NCBI RefSeq assembly: GCF_022570735.2 | Contig: NZ_JANCNS010000003.1 | Coordinates: forward strand, 1 to 64,000 | DNA: 64,000 nt | Direction of reading: 5' to 3' | Origin: Christiangramia oceanisediminis | Lineage (GTDB): Bacteria > Bacteroidota > Bacteroidia > Flavobacteriales > Flavobacteriaceae | In this document: positions 1 through 9,070 of the stretch, in pieces | Layout of the letters: every line of letters starts with the position of its first letter | How positions within the stretch are numbered: the stretch's first letter is position 1 | The notes under the pieces: model-generated | The model's input: the letters and a program-made list of their open reading frames with translations, nothing else | Databases searched by the model: none | Told to the model about the DNA's origin: nothing | Position numbers and translations under genes: made by a program

Positions 1-57
1 TTTCTTGGTAACTTTCAATCTGGAAATGTGAACGGCTGCTCGCTCGCAAAGCGGGTG

Positions 58-90
58 CAAATATACAACCCTTTTTCTTTATCCACCAAA
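58..90 (-). promoter_or_regulatory. Tandem promoter 1 of 3, reading leftward
   Basis: On the minus strand a -33 TTTG lies 21 bp before a -7 TATATTTG, matching the known Bacteroidota consensus (TTTG, then TAnnTTTG). The bases after the -7 box read CACCCGCTTT, shared with the two promoters to the right. It fires off the left edge of the window, so the product is not visible. Confidence 0.6.
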
Positions 91-199
91 ACTTTTTTTG
101 AAAAATTTTTGATTTCTTTTTGCCCTGCTTAAAACCCAACCTTCAAATGAACATCAACCTCTTTTAGAAGCCTCACTCCCCTCAATCGGAAAGCGGATG

Positions 200-232
200 C
201 AAATGTAAGGTGACTTTTGCTTTCAAACCAAA
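200..232 (-). promoter_or_regulatory. Tandem promoter 2 of 3, reading leftward
   Basis: Minus strand TTTG, a 21-bp spacer, then TACATTTG, followed by CATCCGCTTT. Same spacing and nearly the same downstream bases as promoters 1 and 3; it lies 142 bp from promoter 1. Confidence 0.55.
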
Positions 233-333
233 TAAAAAATCAACTTTTTTTTCGGCCTTTATTTTAGCTGAGCCCTTGTCCTTAGCACTCTCCAGTAATT
301 TCAGTGAACATAACTTCGTTTCCAAAGCGGGTG

Positions 334-366
334 CAAATATACGTCCACTTAAAACTAGTGACCAAA
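334..366 (-). promoter_or_regulatory. Tandem promoter 3 of 3, reading leftward
   Basis: Minus strand TTTG, a 21-bp spacer, then TATATTTG, followed by CACCCGCTTT. It is 134 bp from promoter 2. The stretch 1-431 holds no gene that I can support; it is occupied by these three promoters and their leaders. Confidence 0.6.
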
Positions 367-431
367 TAAAATTTAAACTTTTTTATGGAAATTTTAATAC
401 TCGAACGTAAATAGCTGGAAAACAGAATGAA

Positions 432-1145
432 CTATTTGCTTCTTTTTTTGGGCCCCTCCGGTTTATTCCATTTATCACTTAGATCAAGGTATTCAAAATC
501 CAGGGCACTCCCCTGCCGCTCCAGGATGTTGTCCCTGAACGAGCGCTGTAGAATATCCTCGATAAGGAAATCTTCCTGGTTAGATTCTGGGTGATATTCT
601 TCTTTTAATGAAATATCGAACATGCTGGCAGTGGTATTATACCAAAAGGCCCTCCAGCCACTTTTTAGATTCTTTACAAGATTGAATGCCGTAGTTCCGG
701 TTTGCCTGTGAATTAGTTTTACAAGAATCTGCCCTTCTGTGCGGGTTAGCTTTTTCAATTCCTCAGCGAATTCCCTTTCGATATAGTTCTCGACTATCTT
801 GGTATATTTCTTCCTGTCTCTTTTAGACTTGATCTGGTCCAGCCTGCTATTGAGTTCCACCAGCCTTTCGGAAGCCAGTTTGGCATACGGATACACTTTC
901 CTGGTTTTTTTCCTTAATATAAGGTAGCGCCTTCTTTCATTAATATCATCAAACTTCAGCTTTCTTAACAGAACCACTTCTTCAAGATCGATTGTCTCCC
1001 TGGGCATTGTATCGCCAGCAATAAGCATATAGGTCACCTCTGAGGTGTCGGTTTTTACGCTATCCACTTCGGTTTTGGTCGGGGTTACCTGGGAAATTCC
1101 GGGAAGACCAATCATTAGCAATATGATGAATACTATTCTCTTCAC
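432..1145 (-). CDS. DUF4294 family exported protein
   Basis: The 237-residue product starts with a short signal peptide (MKRIVFIILLMIGLPGISQ) and then carries the DUF4294 core, rich in Lys/Arg (for example RKKTRKVYPYAKLASERL around residues 78-95). The family is conserved in Bacteroidota and has no assigned function that I know of. It is transcribed away from the M42 peptidase gene, with 113 bp between the two starts, so each probably has its own promoter. It is probably periplasmic, judging from the signal peptide alone. Confidence 0.8.
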   Translation of the reverse strand: MKRIVFIILLMIGLPGISQVTPTKTEVDSVKTDTSEVTYMLIAGDTMPRETIDLEEVVLLRKLKFDDINERRRYLILRKKTRKVYPYAKLASERLVELNSRLDQIKSKRDRKKYTKIVENYIEREFAEELKKLTRTEGQILVKLIHRQTGTTAFNLVKNLKSGWRAFWYNTTASMFDISLKEEYHPESNQEDFLIEDILQRSFRDNILERQGSALDFEYLDLSDKWNKPEGPKKRSK

Positions 1146-1258
1146 TCCTTTTATATCTTACTTCAAACTCACTTTTTGCGAAAACCATTCCAAAATTAAT
1201 CAATCGCCAATTGTCACCAATCTAAAACTTTTTAAATTCGTGAAAATTATACTGAACA

Positions 1259-2347
1259 ATGAAGAAAAGCGAAATACTGGACAAAAAGTCAATGAAGTTC
1301 CTCGAGAACTATTTAAATAACGCTGCGCCTACCGGATACGAAGCCGAAGGCCAGAAATTATGGATGGAATACCTGAAACCCTATGTAGATGAATTTATTA
1401 CCGATACCTACGGGACCGCCGTTGGAGTTATAAATCCTGAAGCCGAATATAAGGTAGTAATAGAAGGTCATGCAGATGAAATTTCCTGGTATGTGAATTA
1501 TATTTCAGATGAAGGATTCATTTACGTGGTTCGAAATGGCGGAAGCGACCACCAGATCGCAGCTTCGAAACGAGTGAATATCCACACAAAAAACGGTATC
1601 GTTAAAGGAGTATTCGGCTGGCCTGCCATCCACACACGCGATAAGGAAAAGGAACAATCCCCTAAAATGGACAATATCTGCATTGATGTTGGTTGTTCTA
1701 ATAAGGAAGAGGTTGAAAAATTAGGGGTGCATGTTGGATGTGTGATCACTTACCCGGACGATTTCTTCATTTTGAACAAAGATAAATTCGTTTGCCGTGC
1801 TCTTGACAACCGTATTGGAGGTTTCATGATCGCTCAGGTAGCGAGATTGCTAAAAGAAAACGGAGTGAAACTTCCGTTTGGACTATATGTTACCAATTCG
1901 GTTCAGGAGGAGATCGGGTTGAGAGGTGCCGAAATGATCACGCATCGCATTCAGCCAAATGTTGCTATAGTGACCGATGTAACCCATGACACCACTACCC
2001 CGATGATCGAGAAAAAGACGAATGGGCTGAATAAGATTGGTGCGGGGCCGGTTATTTCGTACGCACCGGCAATCCAGAATAAATTAAGGGAATTGATCAT
2101 TGATACTGCTGAGGAGAAGAAAATACCATTTCAGCGTCACGCTTCCTCCAGGTTTACAGGGACAGATACCGATGCATTCGCCTACAGCAACGGCGGAGTT
2201 CCTTCTGCATTGATCTCGCTTCCCTTACGATATATGCATACCACGGTAGAAATGGTTCATAAAGATGATGTGGAGAACGTGATCATTCTTATCTATGAAT
2301 CTCTTTTAAAAATAAAGACAGGAGACAGCTTCAGCTATTTCGATTAA
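1259..2347 (+). CDS. M42 family metallopeptidase
   Basis: A 362-residue cytosolic di-zinc aminopeptidase (glutamyl aminopeptidase / CelM group) that trims N-terminal residues from peptides. Family metal and catalytic motifs are visible: EGHADE (His/Asp ligand, about residue 69), CRALDNRIGG (bridging Asp, about 181), QEEIGLRGA (catalytic Glu-Glu, about 216), VTDVTHDT (about 239) and RYMHTTVEM (C-terminal His ligand). The length is normal for the family. The first ATG is used; a second Met 11 codons later is also possible. A strong terminator follows directly, so it is monocistronic. Confidence 0.9.
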   Translation: MKKSEILDKKSMKFLENYLNNAAPTGYEAEGQKLWMEYLKPYVDEFITDTYGTAVGVINPEAEYKVVIEGHADEISWYVNYISDEGFIYVVRNGGSDHQIAASKRVNIHTKNGIVKGVFGWPAIHTRDKEKEQSPKMDNICIDVGCSNKEEVEKLGVHVGCVITYPDDFFILNKDKFVCRALDNRIGGFMIAQVARLLKENGVKLPFGLYVTNSVQEEIGLRGAEMITHRIQPNVAIVTDVTHDTTTPMIEKKTNGLNKIGAGPVISYAPAIQNKLRELIIDTAEEKKIPFQRHASSRFTGTDTDAFAYSNGGVPSALISLPLRYMHTTVEMVHKDDVENVIILIYESLLKIKTGDSFSYFD

Positions 2348-2372
2348 GCTCTACGATTGTCAATAATATCAT

Positions 2373-2397
2373 AAACTCCCTGTAATCCAGGGAGTTT
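2373..2397 (+). terminator. Rho-independent terminator after the M42 peptidase
   Basis: A perfect 10-bp stem (AAACTCCCTG / CAGGGAGTTT) with a 5-base loop, followed by a T run, 25 bases after the stop codon. Confidence 0.9.
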
Positions 2398-2474
2398 TTT
2401 ATTTTCCTTAATTAAGTTTCACAATTCTTTAATTCCGTTGAAGATACATTCCGCTTATATTTAAGAAAAAAATC

Positions 2475-3557
2475 ATGACGCTGTCGCAGGAAGATGTTGA
2501 AACCGTAATGACCAACCCACATGAAGCGGTTAAACTGGCCAATCTCAGATACGTTTCTGAAAGGCATTTATCTATTCACAGGAAAAAAGTTGGAAGAGGT
2601 TTTGCCTATTATAAGAAAGATGAGAAAATTTCTGACCCTGATACTCTTGACAGAATAAAGAAACTGGTCATACCTCCTGCCTGGAAAAATGTGAGGATCA
2701 CCCATCTTCCTAACGGACATTTACAGGTTGTAGGCAGGGATGACAAAGAGCGAAAACAATATATGTATCATCCCGCCTGGTCTCAGATCAGGAACCAAAC
2801 CAAGTTCTTTAAAATGAGTGCATTCGCTAAAACTCTTCCGAAGATAAGGAAACAGGTGAGCAAAGACCTGGAGCTGGAAGGCATGCCTCAACGCAAGGTA
2901 CTGGCACTCGTGATTCGATTAATGGAGGAAACCCACATTAGAATTGGCAACCAGTATTATGCTAAGAACAATAAAACCTATGGATTATCCACCTTTAGAA
3001 CCAAGCATGTGAAAACCTTCAAAAATGGTTTGAAATTTGAATTCATCGGTAAAAAGGGAAAGGAACACTCTATTACTGTTGAAAATAGAAAGCTTGTAGA
3101 TCTTATTAATCAATGCGAAGAGATACCTGGTTGGGAATTATTCAAATTCTTTGATGAAAAAGGGCAAAAACAAAGCATTGACAGCGGGATGATCAACGAA
3201 TACATCCATGAGATCAGCGACGATATCTTTTCAGCTAAGGACTTCAGGACCTGGTCTGCCACTAAGATTTTCTTTGAAACCCTCCGGGAAATAGGATATA
3301 CTGAAGACGAAAAAGAGAATAAAAAGAATATTCTACAGGCTTATGATTCGGCAGCAGAAGGACTGGGTAATACCCGTGCCGTTTGCCGAAGCTATTACGT
3401 GCATCCAAAAGTGTTTGAAACCTATGAAACCGGGGAAATAGTTCCGTATTTTAAAAAGATCAGGGAAGACGATGCTGTAGATTATACCAGGCTTTCAGAG
3501 CCAGAAAAAGCCATTAACAAACTTATTCAGGATTTTGAAATAAAAGTTCAGGAATAA
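2475..3557 (+). CDS. DNA topoisomerase IB (poxvirus type)
   Basis: A 360-residue type IB topoisomerase that relaxes supercoils through a 3'-phosphotyrosine intermediate. The N-terminal domain (about 1-110) is the small clamp domain. The catalytic domain shows LVIRLMEETHIRIGN (first catalytic Arg), KDFRTWSATKIFFE (second Arg helix) and the C-terminal block ending SYYVHP, which holds the nucleophilic Tyr. The length fits bacterial members. It lies between a terminator and the cNMP/CBS gene (54-bp gap), in the same orientation; whether they are co-transcribed cannot be read from the sequence. Confidence 0.92.
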   Translation: MTLSQEDVETVMTNPHEAVKLANLRYVSERHLSIHRKKVGRGFAYYKKDEKISDPDTLDRIKKLVIPPAWKNVRITHLPNGHLQVVGRDDKERKQYMYHPAWSQIRNQTKFFKMSAFAKTLPKIRKQVSKDLELEGMPQRKVLALVIRLMEETHIRIGNQYYAKNNKTYGLSTFRTKHVKTFKNGLKFEFIGKKGKEHSITVENRKLVDLINQCEEIPGWELFKFFDEKGQKQSIDSGMINEYIHEISDDIFSAKDFRTWSATKIFFETLREIGYTEDEKENKKNILQAYDSAAEGLGNTRAVCRSYYVHPKVFETYETGEIVPYFKKIREDDAVDYTRLSEPEKAINKLIQDFEIKVQE

Positions 3558-3611
3558 TAATTTCAAGTCAAAAGTTAGGGTCTTTATTTCAAATTCGAAT
3601 AAATTTGGGAT

Positions 3612-5534
3612 ATGACCAATAGCATTGCCATCAGAATTGCCGATTTTCTTGGCAAATATCCTCCTTTTTCATTGCTGGATGATGTCCAGCTAAATTCCAT
3701 CGCCCAGGAGGTAAGGGTATCTTATTTTGAACAGGGAAAAGCCATCTTCCTGAAAGACGAAAAAGTTCATGACCTGTTCTATATTGTTCATAAAGGAGCT
3801 GTAGACCTGCAAAAAGTAAAGGAAAATGGTGAACCTGAAACGATTGATAAATGCGACGAGGGAGACGTCTTTGGTTTAAGGCCCTTATTTGCAAAAGAAA
3901 ATTACCAGATCAATGCCATCACCGATGAAGAAAGCATTGTTTATGCTATCCCAATAGAGCATTTTAAACCCCTGGCCACCAGCAACGCCAATGTTGGAAA
4001 TTTTCTAATCGAAAGCTTCGCGTCCAATACTCGGAATCCCTATTCTTCTGAACACCGGGGAAAACTTTTTGACGATCAAGATGAAATAAGTTTTAAACAG
4101 GAAGCATTATTCGACCTGCAGCCGGTAGCCGTAGTAAAAAAAATGATCACCGTTTCAAAGGATACGAGTCTGAAAAAGGCCGCTACCTTAATGAGCAAAA
4201 AAAGAGTAGGTTCGGTTATCGTGGTGGAAGATAAAAAACCGGTTGGGATCGTAACCGATGTAGACTTCAGGGAATATGTAGGAACCGGCATCTTTGGGAT
4301 CGAAACTCCCGTAGAAAAGGTGATGACCTCTCCCGTTATATGCTATTCCAAGGGGATTACCCTGGCCCAGGCACAGCTTACCATGATGAAGCATAAGATC
4401 AATCACATTTGCATCACCAAGGATGGCACACCTAATACGAAGGTAAAGGGAATTGTTTCTGAACATGACATCATGGTTTCCCAGGGAAATAATCCTTCAG
4501 TTTTGATGAAGGCGATCAACCGTGCTTCCAGCACGCCTAAACTCAACCGGATACAAAGCAAGGTACTTTATCTCCTGGAGGGCTATATGAAAAATAACAT
4601 TCCGGTCACACATGTTTCCAAGATCATCTTTGAACTCAATGATGCCACTATAAAACGCACCATCGTAAGATGTATCGACAAAATGGATGCCCCGCCTCCA
4701 TGTAATTTTGCCTGGATGTCATTAGGTAGCCAGGGACGTAAAGAACAGTTACTGCATACAGACCAGGACAACGCGATCGTTTTTGAAGATGTTCCTGAAG
4801 ATAAGCTGGAAGAGACCCGCGCCTATTTTCTGAAACTTGCTAAAAGGGTTACCAAAAGACTGAATATTATTGGCTTTGAGTTTTGTCCTGCTGAAATGAT
4901 GGCCAGAAATCCTAAATACTGTCTTTCCCTTTCTGAATGGAAACAACAATTCACTACCTGGATCACCAGTTCGGGAATGGATGATATTTTGCTTTGCCAG
5001 ATCTTCTTTGATTTTGACATTACTTACGGAGACGTAAAACTCACCAATGCCATTTCAGACCATATATTCAAAACCCTTAAAGAAAATAAACTTTTTCTGA
5101 ACCGCCTGGCAGTTCAGGCCCTAAGAAATCCTTCGCCCCTTGGCTTTTTCAGGCAATTCCTGGTTGAGGAAGGAGGCGAAAAGAAAGACCTGTTCGACAT
5201 CAAAAAAAGAGGTATCATGCCGCTTACCGATGCCGCCCGCCTGCTAATTCTTGAGCACCGTGTAAAAAACATCAGCAATACAGCGGAAAGATTTGAAAAA
5301 CTGGCGCAGTTGGAACCAAATAACAAGGAACTATATCTTGCATGCGCCTATTCTTCCAAAGTCCTTCTTAAATTCAGAACCAGGCAGGGTTTGAAATATA
5401 AAAGCAACGGCAGGTTTATCAACCTGGAAGATCTAAGCAAAGAGGATAAGGTAAAGTTGAAGCGTTGCTTTAAAACGATCAAAGAAGTCCAGGAGCTTAT
5501 CAAAATAAGATTCGAAACAGCCTATCACTCATGA
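3612..5534 (+). CDS. cNMP-binding / CBS / DUF294 nucleotidyltransferase protein
   Basis: A 640-residue signalling protein with domains in order: a cyclic-nucleotide-binding-like domain (about 15-145), two CBS repeats (about 165-300; KKRVGSVIVVEDKKPVGIVTD and the second around GIVSEHDIM), a DUF294 nucleotidyltransferase domain with GSQGRKEQLLHTDQD (about 376-391; GlnD-like active-site acidic residues), and a DUF294 C-terminal helical domain. It overlaps the exonuclease gene by 4 bp. The same trio (this protein, a DnaQ-like exonuclease, and acetyl-CoA synthetase nearby) recurs in many bacteria, which suggests a link to acetate metabolism; that link is inference. Confidence 0.88.
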   Translation: MTNSIAIRIADFLGKYPPFSLLDDVQLNSIAQEVRVSYFEQGKAIFLKDEKVHDLFYIVHKGAVDLQKVKENGEPETIDKCDEGDVFGLRPLFAKENYQINAITDEESIVYAIPIEHFKPLATSNANVGNFLIESFASNTRNPYSSEHRGKLFDDQDEISFKQEALFDLQPVAVVKKMITVSKDTSLKKAATLMSKKRVGSVIVVEDKKPVGIVTDVDFREYVGTGIFGIETPVEKVMTSPVICYSKGITLAQAQLTMMKHKINHICITKDGTPNTKVKGIVSEHDIMVSQGNNPSVLMKAINRASSTPKLNRIQSKVLYLLEGYMKNNIPVTHVSKIIFELNDATIKRTIVRCIDKMDAPPPCNFAWMSLGSQGRKEQLLHTDQDNAIVFEDVPEDKLEETRAYFLKLAKRVTKRLNIIGFEFCPAEMMARNPKYCLSLSEWKQQFTTWITSSGMDDILLCQIFFDFDITYGDVKLTNAISDHIFKTLKENKLFLNRLAVQALRNPSPLGFFRQFLVEEGGEKKDLFDIKKRGIMPLTDAARLLILEHRVKNISNTAERFEKLAQLEPNNKELYLACAYSSKVLLKFRTRQGLKYKSNGRFINLEDLSKEDKVKLKRCFKTIKEVQELIKIRFETAYHS

Positions 5535-6199
5535 TCAGGAAATGGTTCAAAAATAAAGAGGACGAAAACCTTCCCGGATTCTGGCAAAACTACGCAAGTT
5601 GTTTCGAGGAAAAATTACCCCGAAAAGTTTCTGACATTCGATTCGTCGTATTCGATACTGAAACTACCGGTTTTGATTTCGATGAAGACCGTATCCTTAG
5701 CATAGGAGCCTTCCGGGTTGAAAATAACAATATCGAGATTGGCGATAATTTTGAAGTGTTTCTTGAACAAAGCCACTTCAATCCTGAAACTGTCAAGATC
5801 CACGGAATTATTAAAAACGAAAGATTCGAAAAAATATCTGAATTAGAGGCGCTGAAAGGATTTCTGAATTATATTCAGAATTCAATTTTGGTAGCCCATC
5901 ATGCCGGCTTTGATGTCAAAATGGTGAACAAGGCCCTGCAAAGACACGGGCTTCCGAAGCTCAAGAATAAAGTGTTAGATACTGCTGCTCTTTACAGCAA
6001 AACCCGTATTAGCAGCAATCTTATAGATCGCGAAAAAACTTACTCATTAGATGAGATTGCCGAAACTTACAACATCGATTTAATTGAACGGCATACCGCT
6101 GCAGGGGACGCCTATATTACCGCACTTATTTTTATGAAGTTGCTTAACCGACTTTCTAACGGAAAGGATGTTGCCTTAAAAAATATCTATAGGGTTTAA
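5531..6199 (+). CDS. DnaQ-like 3'-5' exonuclease
   Basis: A 222-residue DEDDh exonuclease. ExoI is FDTETTG (about residues 41-47), ExoII is AHHAGFDVKM (about 121-130) and ExoIII is RHTAAGD (His and Asp of the DEDDh type). It resembles the proofreading epsilon domain but lacks any polymerase-binding tail that I can recognise. The ATGA overlap with the upstream DUF294 gene indicates translational coupling. The neighbour convergent to it is a secreted hypothetical protein. Confidence 0.88.
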   Translation: MIRKWFKNKEDENLPGFWQNYASCFEEKLPRKVSDIRFVVFDTETTGFDFDEDRILSIGAFRVENNNIEIGDNFEVFLEQSHFNPETVKIHGIIKNERFEKISELEALKGFLNYIQNSILVAHHAGFDVKMVNKALQRHGLPKLKNKVLDTAALYSKTRISSNLIDREKTYSLDEIAETYNIDLIERHTAAGDAYITALIFMKLLNRLSNGKDVALKNIYRV

Positions 6200-6230
6200 T
6201 CTGGTCTTGAAGAACTAATATCTAACTCTT

Positions 6231-6899
6231 TTATAAGGCCCTGGATTCAAAAAACCTAAGCAATGCCACTACATCTTCTGTAGTTTTAATTTTATTATCG
6301 CTAAAATAATCCTTCATTTCCTTAGAAGAGAAAAAGTCTTTTAAGTCTTTCTCTTTTGTTCGCACCTCCTTATACTCACTCCCGTTCACCGACATATAAT
6401 ATTTCATTTCCACCCTTACTTTGGCTGGTTCGGCTTTATCGTATCCCGAAGATCCTTCTTTAGCAGGAGTGATACGAAGGTCTGGCCTTCCAATAAAAGA
6501 AGAATTTTCACCTTCAAAGAACCTGGCGAAATATCCGGCCAGCCTACCATCTTCTGAATCTATTTCATCCAGATAATAGGTATAATTATCTATTTCATAG
6601 GTAATGGTTTTTAAACGCGGAAATTTAACCTCTTCAGAATTAGGATCGGCCTTGATCATTATGGCATCTTCGAACGCATTATATCGCAAATAGGCGTCTA
6701 CAGAAGTTCGCTCGCTATCGTGGATAGTACCTTTTTTAAATTCCTCTTCTAAATAGGGAGATCCTGTATAATCGTAATCAGGTTCTTTTTCCTTGGTGAG
6801 GAAAAAAGAACTTGGATCATATACTCCAATGGTTACATCCTGTGCCATGATACAGAAAGAAAAAAACAGGAAAAGGGTAAATGTGATTATTTTTTGCAT
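6231..6899 (-). CDS. Secreted hypothetical protein
   Basis: A 222-residue protein with a clear signal peptide (MQKIITFTLFLFFSFCIMAQ). The mature part is acidic and has repeated beta-like segments; I recognise no family and see no catalytic motif. It is convergent with the exonuclease gene (32-bp gap) and lies downstream of acs on the same strand with a 100-bp gap. The length and clean signal sequence make it a real gene; the function is unknown. Confidence 0.7.
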   Translation of the reverse strand: MQKIITFTLFLFFSFCIMAQDVTIGVYDPSSFFLTKEKEPDYDYTGSPYLEEEFKKGTIHDSERTSVDAYLRYNAFEDAIMIKADPNSEEVKFPRLKTITYEIDNYTYYLDEIDSEDGRLAGYFARFFEGENSSFIGRPDLRITPAKEGSSGYDKAEPAKVRVEMKYYMSVNGSEYKEVRTKEKDLKDFFSSKEMKDYFSDNKIKTTEDVVALLRFFESRAL

Positions 6900-6999
6900 T
6901 TCAAGAAATTTAATAGTTCTGGTACAAATTTTATACCGTGCCGGTTAATATACTGCGATTTTATATCTTTTTAAAACCACTAGTTGAAAAACCAATAAA

Positions 7000-8907
7000 C
7001 TACAGGCTACCTTCAATAATATCTTCCACCACCTCAGGGTTTAGCAGAGTTGAAGTATCTCCCAGGTCTGAAGTATCTTTAGACGCGATCTTCCTTAGAA
7101 TACGACGCATGATCTTTCCGCTACGGGTCTTTGGCAGTCCTTCCACGAACTGGATTTTTTCCGGCTTGGCGATCGGCCCTATCTTATCCGCGATCTGCTG
7201 ATTGATCTCCTTTCTCAGATTATCCTGGTTCCTGGATTCTCCGGCTTCTTTCAGAATAACAAATCCGTATAGCGCATTTCCTTTTACTTCATGGGGATAA
7301 CCAACTACAGCCGACTCGGCTACCGCCGGATGCTCATTAATAGCATCTTCTATTGGTGCAGTTCCAAGGTTGTGACCGGATACAATGATCACATCATCTA
7401 CCCTACCCGTGATTCGATAATAACCGGTTTCGTCGCGCAAAGCTCCATCGCCGGTGAAATACATATTTTCAAATGCCGAAAAATAAGTGTCTCTATAACG
7501 CTCATGGTTGCCCCAGATGGTCCTGGCCATCGAAGGCCATGGGAATTTGATACATAGCCTTCCGTCTACCTGGTTACCTTTGATCTCCTCCCCTTTTTCA
7601 TCCATTAAGACCGGCTGAATTCCCGGAAAAGGAAGGGTTGCAAAGGTTGGTTTGGTAGGAGTCGCGAATGGAATTGGCGAGATCATGATACCACCGGTTT
7701 CGGTTTGCCACCAGGTATCAACGATCGGGCTTTTATTTTTGCCAATATTGCTGTCATACCAGTGCCAGGCTTCCTCGTTGATGGGTTCTCCAACAGTTCC
7801 CAGAACTTTCAATGAGGAAAGATCATACTTATCTACAAATTCCAGGTTCTTTTTTGCCAGAGCCCTGATCGCGGTGGGTGCGGTATAGAATTGGTTAACC
7901 TTATGCTTTTCCACGATCTCCCAGAATCTGCCAAAATCGGGATAGGACGGGACTCCTTCAAACATCACGGTCGTTGCACCATTTAGTAATGGCCCATAAA
8001 CTATGTAAGAATGACCAGTGATCCAGCCAATATCGGCGGTACACCAGTACACATCATCATTCTGATAATTAAAAATATTCTTAAATGTATAAGCCGAATA
8101 TACCATATATCCCGCGGTAGTATGTAACATACCTTTAGGTTTTCCGGTAGATCCCGAAGTATACAGGATGAACAACGGGTCTTCCGCATCCATTATCTCC
8201 GGGGCGCATTGATCTGAAGCATTTTCCAATAAAGGCTCCAGCCATTTATCACGGCCATCCTTCATGTTGATATCGCTTCCAATTCGTTTGGCGACCAGAA
8301 CGGTTTCAACATCCGGACATTCTTCCAATGCCTTGTCTACAATTCCTTTTAGATCGATAGTTTTAGCACCGCGGTACGAACCATCTGAAGTGATCATCAT
8401 CTTACAATCGGCATCCAGGGTCCGGGTCGCCAGTGCTGAGGCCGAAAATCCTGCAAATACCACCGAGTGAATGGCGCCTATCCGGGCACAGGCCAGCACA
8501 GCGTAAGCCAGTTCAGGGATCATTGGCAAATAGATACAGACTCGATCACCCTTTTCGATACCGTTTTCTTTTAATACATTGGCGAATTTGTTCACCTTTT
8601 TATGTAGTTCTGAATAGCTGATATGCAAGGTTTCGTCTCCTGGTTCGTTTGGCTCCCAGATGATGGCCGTTTTATCGCCACTGGTCAACAGATGCCTGTC
8701 AATACAATTTTCTGTAATATTCAATTTTGCATCCTCGAACCATTTTACCTCAGGTTTGCTAAAATCCCAACTTAGAACCCTGTTCCATTTTTTCCTCCAT
8801 ACAAAATGCTCCTCGGCCACTTCCTGCCAGAAGTTCTCTGGTTCTCTTACCGATTTTCTGTATACCTGAAAATATTCCTCAAGATTCTTAATATGATAAT
8901 TACTCAT
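7000..8907 (-). CDS. acs: Acetyl-CoA synthetase
   Basis: A 635-residue AMP-forming acetate-CoA ligase of normal length. It activates acetate to acetyl-AMP and then acetyl-CoA, feeding the TCA/glyoxylate pathways. Motifs: the adenylation P-loop LYTSGSTGKPKGM (about 248-260), DTWWQTETGG (A5 region) and PKTRSGKIMRR near the C-terminus, whose Lys is the known regulatory acetylation site in this family. An inverted repeat sits 31-49 bp upstream of the start. The DUF294/exonuclease pair on the other side of the region is a recurrent genomic companion. Confidence 0.96.
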   Translation of the reverse strand: MSNYHIKNLEEYFQVYRKSVREPENFWQEVAEEHFVWRKKWNRVLSWDFSKPEVKWFEDAKLNITENCIDRHLLTSGDKTAIIWEPNEPGDETLHISYSELHKKVNKFANVLKENGIEKGDRVCIYLPMIPELAYAVLACARIGAIHSVVFAGFSASALATRTLDADCKMMITSDGSYRGAKTIDLKGIVDKALEECPDVETVLVAKRIGSDINMKDGRDKWLEPLLENASDQCAPEIMDAEDPLFILYTSGSTGKPKGMLHTTAGYMVYSAYTFKNIFNYQNDDVYWCTADIGWITGHSYIVYGPLLNGATTVMFEGVPSYPDFGRFWEIVEKHKVNQFYTAPTAIRALAKKNLEFVDKYDLSSLKVLGTVGEPINEEAWHWYDSNIGKNKSPIVDTWWQTETGGIMISPIPFATPTKPTFATLPFPGIQPVLMDEKGEEIKGNQVDGRLCIKFPWPSMARTIWGNHERYRDTYFSAFENMYFTGDGALRDETGYYRITGRVDDVIIVSGHNLGTAPIEDAINEHPAVAESAVVGYPHEVKGNALYGFVILKEAGESRNQDNLRKEINQQIADKIGPIAKPEKIQFVEGLPKTRSGKIMRRILRKIASKDTSDLGDTSTLLNPEVVEDIIEGSL

Positions 8908-8937
8908 GGTCTAAGTTGGTTTTGGTCAATAATAACA

Positions 8938-8956
8938 AAACCGGTATTACCGGTTT
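8938..8956. promoter_or_regulatory. Perfect inverted repeat upstream of acs
   Basis: AAACCGGT, a 3-base spacer, ACCGGTTT: a perfect 8-bp inverted repeat starting 31 bp before the acs start codon. No T run follows on the acs side, so an operator or leader hairpin for acs is more likely than a terminator. The binding protein is unknown. Confidence 0.45.
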
Positions 8957-9070
8957 CGTTTCTAAAATTATTAAATCATCTGGAATGAAAAAAGTTAAAT
9001 CAAGCCTAATTCATGGAAATTTTTAATTAAGATTTGATGTTAACTCTCATTTTTATAAAAAGACTGATAA

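Noticed and set aside
210-410. A small rightward gene at the left edge
   Set aside because: The frame overlaps two leftward promoters, lacks a recognisable domain and has a poor codon pattern.
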